A stretch of 11,485 bases of DNA. Source: an uncultured Cellvibrionales bacterium. Lineage in GTDB: Bacteria > Pseudomonadota > Gammaproteobacteria > Pseudomonadales > UBA7434. Below the pieces are notes generated by a model, which did no database searches, was not told the origin of the DNA, and saw only the letters and a list, made by a program, of their open reading frames with translations. The stretch covers positions 1 through 11,485 of the forward strand of contig CALCNB010000275.1 of the NCBI GenBank assembly GCA_937897785.1. Direction: 5' to 3'. This document shows positions 6,168 to 11,485 of the stretch, piece after piece; the stretch's first letter is position 1; each line of letters starts with the position of its first letter. Made by a program: the position numbers and the translations under genes.

Positions 6168-6605
6168 TTATCCAGCTTGGACGGCTCGTGAGATTTCTTC
6201 CAGCATATTGCTGTAAGTGTCTTCCATCATGCTAATCATCATTTCTGGCGTTAATCCTTCTACGGTAATTTCGGTAAAGCTAGCATGCCACTTCGCGTTC
6301 ACGCCGCCATCAGGATCGACTGTTAAGGACACACACACCTGGTAATTTGCCATTGGCGTGCCGGGTATATGGTAATAAATACTGTGATTATCACTGTCGA
6401 TTCGATCCAGTACTTCATCGACAGGTTCTGGCATATTCGTCATATGAATACGACGAATTTCACCCTTTCTATCAGAATTATTACTGGCGATCTTTTCAAC
6501 TTTCGTGGCTGGGCTGTACCAGTCAAGATTACTGAAATCCTCAACCAAGGCCCAGATCGTCGCTAACGGTGCCTGGATGTTTTTCTGTGCAATTATCTCG
6601 TGCAT
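6168..6605 (-). CDS. SRPBCC (START/Bet v1-like) ligand-binding protein
   Basis: 145 aa, a full single-domain length for the polyketide cyclase/dehydrase and lipid-transport type of SRPBCC fold. It starts MHEIIAQKNIQAPLATIWAL, the usual first strand and helix, followed by the DFSNLDWYSP segment common to this group, and ends in a long C-terminal helix (TPEMMISMMEDTYSNMLEEI). Such proteins bind hydrophobic ligands in a deep pocket; some are enzymes. There is no signal peptide. The gene lies 83 bases after the MFS transporter stop in the same orientation and has its own upstream palindrome, so it may have its own promoter. The ligand cannot be assigned. Confidence 0.82.
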   Translation of the reverse strand: MHEIIAQKNIQAPLATIWALVEDFSNLDWYSPATKVEKIASNNSDRKGEIRRIHMTNMPEPVDEVLDRIDSDNHSIYYHIPGTPMANYQVCVSLTVDPDGGVNAKWHASFTEITVEGLTPEMMISMMEDTYSNMLEEISRAVQAG

Positions 6606-6645
6606 GACGGTTTCCGCTGTGATTAAGTTTAATAAAATTCTATTA

Positions 6646-6658
6646 GCTTATGATAAGC
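6646..6658. promoter_or_regulatory. 13-bp palindrome upstream of the SRPBCC gene
   Basis: GCTTATGATAAGC is a perfect 6-1-6 inverted repeat, 40 bases before the SRPBCC start. On the minus strand a TAGAAT (-10-like) follows shortly after it, so the palindrome could sit inside the promoter spacer. It contains the 10-mer TTATGATAAG that also occurs before the MFS gene. Confidence 0.35.
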
Positions 6659-6688
6659 ATAATTATATGAATAGATAATTAATAATTT

Positions 6689-7963
6689 TTATTGATTGGC
6701 AGCGAGCTTAGACGTCACAAAAGTATCTAATTTTTTTAAGTATTGGCTCTGCCAATAAAACAGACTAATTGCAACTAATAAAGCCACTGATGCAACCACA
6801 GTGGAACTTTGAATGCCGATCAGTTGGGCTAGATAGGCCATGGGTAAAACGCCTAATGGTGTGAGTCCAAAGGCCATCAGCATAAAAGCGGATACGCGAC
6901 CGCGCTGTTCGTCAGTGACAAGAATTTGCGCCATAGTATTGTTTAAGGTTTGACTGGCACTGGCGGCTGCGTTAGCCAAAAAGAGGGGAATTAAGGCGAG
7001 ATAAAAGTTTTTACTCAAGGCAAATACAATCAATAGCAGGCCAAAAGATGCAGTACTAATTAGCATCAGCTGAGTGCGATCAGTGCGTTCGCCGCGACTG
7101 GCAACCCAGAAGGATCCCAGTACACCGCCAAGACCAGAAACGCCCATCAGTAAACCAAGGCCGCGCTCGCCGACGTTCCAAACGAGATCGGCAAAAACGA
7201 CCAGTAAGTTTTGAACCGGAAGCGCGAGTAACATTGGCAGTAAGCCAAAACTGACACAAACCAGTAATGGCTGGTAGCCAGTGATGTAGCGTATACCTAG
7301 CATGAGGTCTTGACGGATGTTGCCGTGATCGTAATTTTTTTTGATCGGTTGATAATGGATTGTAGCCATGAAAAATAATGCTAATGTGAATAAGGCAATT
7401 GAAATAATGTAGGCACCTTTAATTGAAAAAAAGCTAATCGCAACGCCCATCATTGCCGGCCCAAGCACTCTTGATAAATTAACTACACCGCTAGAGAGCG
7501 CCATCGCGCTGCCGAGTTTCTTTTCACCGACTAAGTTATAGACTAAGGCCGAGCGGGCAGGCATGATCAGCGGTACGATCGTGCCACCTAAAACTCCGGC
7601 GATCAGTAAGTGCCAAAATGCTAAGCTGTCAGTCAGTAGCAGTATTAATACCCAGCTTTCATTGGCTACGACAAATAGTTGGCCTATCACGACGATTTTT
7701 TGGCGATCAAAGCGATCGCCCAATACGCCGCCGATTAATGAAAACAGCAACATGGGAATAGCGAAAGCAATATTGATGTAGGCCAATGACATTTCATCAT
7801 GGGTTAACTCCCATGCTAAAAACGTTCGGGTTAATACTTGTCCCTGCATGGCCAGAAAAAAAGCGGCATTACTGGCAATAAAAAGACGAAACGAGGGGAT
7901 ATTTAAGGTGTGCAACGATTGTCGCCAATGACTCATTGGTTGGCTTGATTGATCGGGCGACAT
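6689..7963 (-). CDS. MFS transporter, probable efflux pump of the EntS-like (MFS_3) group
   Basis: Inner-membrane major facilitator, about 424 aa with roughly 12 hydrophobic segments. The MFS loop 2-3 signature is clear: GGVLGDRFDRQKIVV. A second, weaker copy after helix 8 reads WVASRGERTDRTQ. The general pattern fits the MFS_3 exporters that include the enterobactin exporter EntS, but a siderophore substrate is not shown; no siderophore synthesis gene is present. Two starts are possible: ATG at 7963, used here, or in-frame TTG at 7969, which has GGA six bases upstream (nine extra bases). A Met at 7936 has no Shine-Dalgarno. The nearest upstream gene, a crotonase, ends 181 bases away, so it probably has its own promoter. 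Confidence 0.88.
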   Translation of the reverse strand: MSPDQSSQPMSHWRQSLHTLNIPSFRLFIASNAAFFLAMQGQVLTRTFLAWELTHDEMSLAYINIAFAIPMLLFSLIGGVLGDRFDRQKIVVIGQLFVVANESWVLILLLTDSLAFWHLLIAGVLGGTIVPLIMPARSALVYNLVGEKKLGSAMALSSGVVNLSRVLGPAMMGVAISFFSIKGAYIISIALFTLALFFMATIHYQPIKKNYDHGNIRQDLMLGIRYITGYQPLLVCVSFGLLPMLLALPVQNLLVVFADLVWNVGERGLGLLMGVSGLGGVLGSFWVASRGERTDRTQLMLISTASFGLLLIVFALSKNFYLALIPLFLANAAASASQTLNNTMAQILVTDEQRGRVSAFMLMAFGLTPLGVLPMAYLAQLIGIQSSTVVASVALLVAISLFYWQSQYLKKLDTFVTSKLAANQ

Positions 7964-8003
7964 AGACAATGACTATCCAAGAATGTTAATGCGGTAATAA
8001 AGA

Positions 8004-8013
8004 TTATGATAAG
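8004..8013 (-). promoter_or_regulatory. Candidate promoter/operator element before the MFS gene
   Basis: On the minus strand the sequence reads CTTATCATAATC, with CATAAT as a possible -10 about 40 bases before the ATG. The same 10-mer (plus strand TTATGATAAG) occurs 42 bases before the SRPBCC start. No good -35 was found. Confidence 0.3.
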
Positions 8014-8105
8014 GAACTTACAATAATAAGCGTATGGTATCACAGACCGATCTTAGAAGGTTGTTTCAAGCGTAAAAACTACCCCTTAATGCGATGGCCT
8101 ATTAG

Positions 8106-8140
8106 GGTTCAAGCTTAGATAAGTCGTGTCTAGCTGAACC
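8106..8140 (-). repeat. Imperfect inverted repeat after the minus-strand crotonase
   Basis: GGTTCA-A-GCT-T-AGA (8106-8119) pairs with TCTAGCTGAACC (8129-8140), a 12-bp stem with two single-base bulges and a short loop. It starts five bases beyond the crotonase stop. There is no T-tract, so it may protect the 3' end or act as a weak terminator. Confidence 0.35.
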
Positions 8141-8144
8141 GATT

Positions 8145-8819
8145 TTAGGCGGGGTTGATATGGGCTAGAATTGCTTGGTTGATGCCTTCTTTTAAGCCGC
8201 CCACTGCGTGACGATTTTTTCCAAGCATCGGTGCAATAATTTTTTCCGCTTCAATAAAAATCGTGTCCAGTGAACAGCATTGATCAATAAACCCGGCAGC
8301 CTCTGCACTTGGCCCACTGATCTTGCTACCAGTCAGTAAGCTATCACGGACCGCTTTATTATTCATCTTGTTGATCACTAAAGCGTTCATTGATGGGATT
8401 AACACCATACCTAAATCCACTTCAGGCAGGCAAAAATAACCGCGGTCTTCACGCATAACTTGGTAATCGCTGGCCAGCGCAATCATGGCGCCTAAGCCAA
8501 AAGCATGTCCGTTTATAGCCGACACCACAGGCATTGGAAAGCGAAGTAGTCGACCAATCATTTGCATGCATTGGTGAACAAATGCCATGGCAATATCAGG
8601 TTTTTCGGCGGTGAGATATTCAAGGTCTAGACCTTGGGCAAAGGTTTTTTCTTCTCCACTGATAAGCAAGCCAGTTAGGCTTTCATCAGCGAGTACTTGA
8701 TCTAAAGCCTGATTAAACTCAGCCAAACTGGTGGGATTAAATTTACCTTCATTGTGCATTGTTAGTGTCATGATTGCACTATTGCTCGTCCGTTCGTTAC
8801 TGAGGCTGCAATTTGGCAT
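8145..8819 (-). CDS. Enoyl-CoA delta-isomerase-like crotonase
   Basis: 224 aa, shorter than a hydratase (about 260) and close to the length of short delta3-delta2-enoyl-CoA isomerases. Oxyanion-hole segments are TFAQGLDL (59-66) and NGHAFGLGAM (103-112). The first hydratase glutamate position is hydrophobic, while the second is kept as E133 in FCLPEVDLGM. The stretch VMREDRGYFCLPEVDLGM closely resembles plant-type and bacterial enoyl-CoA isomerases (ECI). The expected reaction is shifting a double bond in an unsaturated acyl-CoA during beta-oxidation. The start ATG has GAGA ten bases upstream, a weak site. It lies 34 bases after the YhhQ-like gene and may be co-transcribed with it, though no functional link is obvious. 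An inverted repeat follows the stop. Confidence 0.85.
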   Translation of the reverse strand: MPNCSLSNERTSNSAIMTLTMHNEGKFNPTSLAEFNQALDQVLADESLTGLLISGEEKTFAQGLDLEYLTAEKPDIAMAFVHQCMQMIGRLLRFPMPVVSAINGHAFGLGAMIALASDYQVMREDRGYFCLPEVDLGMVLIPSMNALVINKMNNKAVRDSLLTGSKISGPSAEAAGFIDQCCSLDTIFIEAEKIIAPMLGKNRHAVGGLKEGINQAILAHINPA

Positions 8820-8853
8820 AATAAAAATTCTCGTTTAAGGGTTGATGGCGAGC

Positions 8854-9636
8854 TTAGTCAACTTGGGTATTGTCAATTTGTAAATAGTGTTTTAAGTGAT
8901 GCACTAATAAATAAAATGGGCCTGTGTCGACTAAAGCAACGGTCATTTTAAAGAGGTAATTGCTGCCAATCAACACGAGTAAAGCTTTAAAAGCAATATC
9001 ACCGGCGAAAAAAGCGGCGCCAAAAGTAATGGATATGACCATGATTGAATCGACGGCTTGGCTCACCAAAGTGCTAAAGTTGTTTCTCAGCCAAAGGTGC
9101 TTACCCTTAGTGAGGGTTTTCCAGAAATGGAACAGTTTAACGTCAGTGTACTGCGCGGCAATGTAGGCAATCATCGAAGCGAACACAGCGCCAGCAGTGC
9201 ACTGGTAAATTAATTGAAACAGTTCAATTTGTCCCTCAATGCGATTGCCTGAGGGGAGACTAACGCCTTCGGCTAATTGCAATACCTGCCACGGTGGCAT
9301 GGCTGTCTCGGTAACGGACGGGATCTGATTTCCTAACCACATAAAGCCTAAAATAAAAAAATTGAGTACCAAGCCAACAGTGACCACGAAATTAGCCCTG
9401 GCTCGGCCATAAAATTCGCAAATCAAATCGGTGCATAAAAACGTTAAAGGGTAGGGTAATACGCCGATCGCTAATTGCATCGGGCCGAGTTGAATAAACC
9501 GAGTAATGCCCACGACGTTAAGCAGTGTCATTGCACAAATAAACAGCGCTGCAAGGCTGAAAAAAACCCGTTCACGGCGTTCGAGTAAAATGCTTTCATC
9601 AATGCCAGCGTGGGGTGGAATTGGACTACAGCTCAA
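8854..9636 (-). CDS. yhhQ: Queuosine precursor transporter family protein (YhhQ/QPTR, Vut_1)
   Basis: Inner-membrane protein of the Vut_1 family, whose E. coli member YhhQ imports queuosine precursors such as preQ0 and preQ1 for tRNA modification. 260 aa, about 40 longer than E. coli YhhQ, with around six hydrophobic segments. Family marks: the PLTFLCTDLICEFYGRARANF region (about 63-83), a central SQAVDSIMVISITFGA helix, and the IGSNYLFKMTVALVDTGPFYLL segment near the C-terminus. The start is TTG at 9636, chosen because GAGG lies seven bases upstream and no ATG occurs before the first membrane segment. A good sigma70-type promoter lies upstream. No queuosine synthesis gene is nearby apart from the divergent PTPS-fold protein, which is probably not QueD. 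The substrate is inferred from the family. Confidence 0.85.
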   Translation of the reverse strand: MSCSPIPPHAGIDESILLERRERVFFSLAALFICAMTLLNVVGITRFIQLGPMQLAIGVLPYPLTFLCTDLICEFYGRARANFVVTVGLVLNFFILGFMWLGNQIPSVTETAMPPWQVLQLAEGVSLPSGNRIEGQIELFQLIYQCTAGAVFASMIAYIAAQYTDVKLFHFWKTLTKGKHLWLRNNFSTLVSQAVDSIMVISITFGAAFFAGDIAFKALLVLIGSNYLFKMTVALVDTGPFYLLVHHLKHYLQIDNTQVD

Positions 9637-9643
9637 CAGGAAA

Positions 9644-9647
9644 CCTC
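9644..9647 (-). promoter_or_regulatory. Shine-Dalgarno fixing a TTG start for the YhhQ-like gene
   Basis: GAGG on the minus strand is seven bases before the TTG at 9636-9634. There is no competing ATG or GTG with a ribosome-binding site before the first transmembrane helix. Confidence 0.6.
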
Positions 9648-9671
9648 ATCATCAATAGTATTTACACCGTA

Positions 9672-9700
9672 TTTATACGTTATAATGAAGAGTATAACAA
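9672..9700 (-). promoter_or_regulatory. Sigma70-type promoter for the YhhQ-like gene
   Basis: On the minus strand: -35 TTGTTA (9700-9695), a spacer of exactly 17 bases, and -10 TATAAA (9677-9672). Transcription would begin near 9665, giving a leader of about 28 bases that contains the GAGG. The same stretch carries a plus-strand TATAAT (9681-9686) that could be the -10 for rlmB, but its nearest -35-like sequence (TTTACA) is only 14 bases away. Confidence 0.55.
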
Positions 9701-9764
9701 TGACAGCTTGAGACAAAAGCAGATTGTGTCATTGGAATTGTTATTCGTAGTATAGCGAGGCAAT

Positions 9765-10559
9765 ATGTCAGACCTTAGTTTAGAATATGTTTACGGCATT
9801 AATGCCGTTGCCGAAATGATTAAGCATAATGCTCGATCCATTGAACAAGTTTATTTGCAGTCAGGGCGTGATGATCAGCGCTTGACGGCGATTATCGGCG
9901 CTGCCCAGCAGGCTAAAATTGCCATTGCGACAGTGAGTAAGCCAGAATTGCTTGCCTTGCTAGCCAGTTCTAATAGTCGTGACGAGGATGAGATGCCTAA
10001 TCATCAAGGGGTGATTGCTTCGTGTCGACCCTCGCAGGCGCAAGATGAAAGTTTTCTCGATGCCTTGGTTAGGCGCAATGATTCTCCACTGCTATTGTTA
10101 ATTTTGGATGGTGTGACAGACCCGCATAATTTAGGTGCTTGCTTGCGCTCGGCTGATGCAGCAGGGGCGCATGCCGTGGTTATACCCAAAGACAATGCGG
10201 TCGGCCTAACGCCAGTAGTTAGAAAGGTTGCCAGTGGTGCGGCCGAGACCACGCCCTTGGTAGTCGTGAAAAATTTAGCCCGCGCGATCAAAAATTTACA
10301 GGCAGCCGGCGTTTGGGTTATGGGTGCTGCGGGCGAAGCTGAACAAAGTCTTTTCCAGCTTGATTTAACGGTAAATACAGCATTAGTGATGGGTGCTGAG
10401 GGTGGTGGCTTACGCCGCTTAACGCGCGAACGCTGTGACAGTCTGTTTACGATTCCAATGAGCGGCGCGGTTGAAAGTCTCAATGTATCGGTCGCTGCAG
10501 GGGTATCGTTGTTTGAAGCCTTACGCCAACGGCAATCAGCACCGCATCCCTCTAGTTAG
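9765..10559 (+). CDS. rlmB: 23S rRNA (guanosine-2'-O)-methyltransferase RlmB
   Basis: SPOUT-class (SpoU family) methyltransferase that uses S-adenosylmethionine to methylate the 2'-OH of G2251 in the 23S rRNA peptidyl-transferase P loop. 264 aa against 243 in E. coli; an acidic insert NSRDEDEMPNHQG (70-82) and a short C-terminal tail account for some of the excess. The N-terminal substrate-binding domain opens with YVYGINAVAEMI. SpoU motifs are clear: motif 1 LDGVTDPHNLGACLRS (114-129), motif 2 VMGAEGGGLRRL (208-219) and motif 3 IPMSGAVESLNVSVA (230-244), which form the knotted SAM site. GAGG lies four bases before the ATG. In many gammaproteobacteria it directly follows rnr; here it has its own upstream region shared with the divergent YhhQ-like gene. 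Confidence 0.96.
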   Translation: MSDLSLEYVYGINAVAEMIKHNARSIEQVYLQSGRDDQRLTAIIGAAQQAKIAIATVSKPELLALLASSNSRDEDEMPNHQGVIASCRPSQAQDESFLDALVRRNDSPLLLLILDGVTDPHNLGACLRSADAAGAHAVVIPKDNAVGLTPVVRKVASGAAETTPLVVVKNLARAIKNLQAAGVWVMGAAGEAEQSLFQLDLTVNTALVMGAEGGGLRRLTRERCDSLFTIPMSGAVESLNVSVAAGVSLFEALRQRQSAPHPSS

Positions 10560-10659
10560 ACACTTAATACGTCTTGGTTGACAATAATTTAACGCTGTAG
10601 TTTGACGTAACTGGTTAGAATATTCTTTATTATTTCATTACTACTCACAGGTATTAAAG

Positions 10660-11481
10660 ATGAGCAAAGAGCTAAGTATCAGCACTAAAAACTGTATTAT
10701 CGAAAAGCATGACCGTACTTTGGTTGTGACCCTCAATAGACCTGAGGCAAAAAATGCCTTCAGTCCCGAAATGTTGTTAGGGATGTACAAGGCTTGGCGT
10801 TTACTCGATGACGATGACGAGTTGATGTGCGCGATTTTAACCGCTAACGGCGATACGTTTTGTGCCGGCATGGACTTAAAAGCCGGCGCTGATGGCCAGC
10901 AAAAAAGCACTGAAGAATTTATGGCTTTAATGGGTGAAGTGCCTAACGTGCATTGGCAGGCATTATTGCGCGATAATCGACCCAGTAAGCCGCTTATCTT
11001 AGCCGTCGAGGGTTATGCCTTAGCCGGTGGAACAGAAATTTTAGCCGGTACCGATTTACGTGTTGCGGCTGAAGATGCCACTTTTGGCGTCACTGAAGTG
11101 GCCAGAGGCCTATACCCCATGGCTGGCTCGAGCATCCGCTTACCTCGGCAGATCCCCTACTGCTTAGCCGCAGAGATTGTGTTATTGGGCCGTCATATCA
11201 CTGCGCAAGAGGCCTTAGAATGGGGCTTAGTTAATCGTTTAGTACCCAAGGGTGAAAGTTTAGCTGAGGCCAAACGCATGGCCGAAGAACTGTGCAACAC
11301 AGGCCCACTAGCATTAAAAGCCATTACCCGCTCTTTGCGTGAAATTCAAACCGATGTTGCTGAACCAGCAGCGATGTTGCAGTCGGATGAGTTGGCGAAT
11401 CCCGTGTTTGCCTCTGACGATGCACGTGAAGGTATGAAAGAATTTAAAGAAAAACGGCCGGCCGCTTTCCAAGGAAAATAG
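10660..11481 (+). CDS. Enoyl-CoA hydratase, canonical crotonase
   Basis: 273 aa, full length, with the stop TAG just inside the right edge. It should hydrate trans-2-enoyl-CoA to 3-hydroxyacyl-CoA. Oxyanion-hole segments are TFCAGMDL (66-73) and EGYALAGGTE (117-126). Both catalytic glutamates are present and spaced 20 residues apart, as in rat enoyl-CoA hydratase: E126 in GGTEILAGTD and E146 in FGVTEVARGL. The C-terminal DDAREGMKEFKEKRPAAF is a family hallmark. AGG lies eight bases before the ATG. It starts 100 bases after rlmB; a TTGACA at 10578 and a TAGAAT at 10616 are in that gap but are not correctly spaced. Without neighbours to the right, its pathway is unknown; of the three crotonases here it is the one most likely to be a true hydratase. 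Confidence 0.93.
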   Translation: MSKELSISTKNCIIEKHDRTLVVTLNRPEAKNAFSPEMLLGMYKAWRLLDDDDELMCAILTANGDTFCAGMDLKAGADGQQKSTEEFMALMGEVPNVHWQALLRDNRPSKPLILAVEGYALAGGTEILAGTDLRVAAEDATFGVTEVARGLYPMAGSSIRLPRQIPYCLAAEIVLLGRHITAQEALEWGLVNRLVPKGESLAEAKRMAEELCNTGPLALKAITRSLREIQTDVAEPAAMLQSDELANPVFASDDAREGMKEFKEKRPAAFQGK

Positions 11482-11485
11482 TCCC

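Noticed and set aside
6689..7963. Firm call of a siderophore exporter (entS)
   Set aside because: Only the general MFS_3 pattern is visible and no siderophore synthesis or uptake gene is in the window.
10004..10483. 159-codon open frame on the minus strand inside rlmB
   Set aside because: It lies wholly opposite rlmB, whose SpoU motifs are intact, and its product is rich in Ser, Ala, Thr and Lys without recognisable domains; a shadow frame.
10578..10621. Promoter TTGACA / TAGAAT before the last crotonase
   Set aside because: The two boxes are 32 bases apart, far from the 16-18 needed, and the nearer TTGACG is only 8 bases from TAGAAT.
10641..10910. Minus-strand 89-codon frame opposite the last crotonase
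   Set aside because: Overlaps the start of a clear enoyl-CoA hydratase gene, with no ribosome-binding site or family resemblance.
1..11485. CRISPR arrays, tRNA or rRNA genes, insertion sequences, toxin-antitoxin or defence genes
   Set aside because: No regularly spaced repeats, cloverleaf-like sequences, transposase motifs or recognisable defence domains were seen on either strand.

Overview
The window looks like chromosomal DNA of an environmental, probably marine, gammaproteobacterium of moderate to low GC content. I infer this from the RNase R and RlmB sequences and from the density of CoA-thioester and lipid-type catabolic genes; the lineage itself is not proven by anything in the window. 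No tRNA, rRNA, CRISPR array, transposase or phage gene was seen.

Layout. (1) 2-1093 (+) is the 3' part of rnr (RNase R), cut by the left edge. (2) 1097-1773 is about 680 bases without a convincing gene but with several hairpins, including a strong terminator that points left. (3) 1774-2967 (+) is an amidohydrolase-2 family metalloenzyme. Converging on it is a probable two-gene minus-strand operon, 4274-2983: a divergent PTPS/QueD-fold protein followed by a short-chain dehydrogenase (SDR). (4) A 312-base divergent intergenic region holds a perfect TATAAT -10 (minus), a run of eight G and a Fur-box-like palindrome. It leads into a plus-strand pair, 4587-6137: a crotonase-superfamily enzyme with an altered active site and a second SDR. 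(5) 9636-6168 is a minus-strand series: a queuosine-precursor transporter homologue (YhhQ type), an isomerase-like crotonase, an MFS exporter and an SRPBCC protein. (6) 9765-10559 (+) is rlmB and 10660-11481 (+) is a canonical enoyl-CoA hydratase.

How the genes fit together. rnr and rlmB are neighbours in many gammaproteobacteria, RNase R lying directly before the 23S rRNA Gm2251 methyltransferase. Here about 8.7 kb with nine genes separates them. Most of the intervening genes belong to families used in breaking down CoA-activated acids, alicyclic or steroid-like compounds or lipids (three crotonases counting the one after rlmB, two SDRs, amidohydrolase, SRPBCC), plus an exporter. A catabolic or lipid-modifying role is inference; no substrate can be read from the sequence.

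Most unusual is the PTPS-fold protein at 3768-4274. It keeps the three zinc-binding histidines but, by eye, lacks the usual catalytic Cys, the catalytic His and the pterin-anchoring Glu. It should not be annotated simply as QueD. I saw no defence system or other clearly new multi-gene system.
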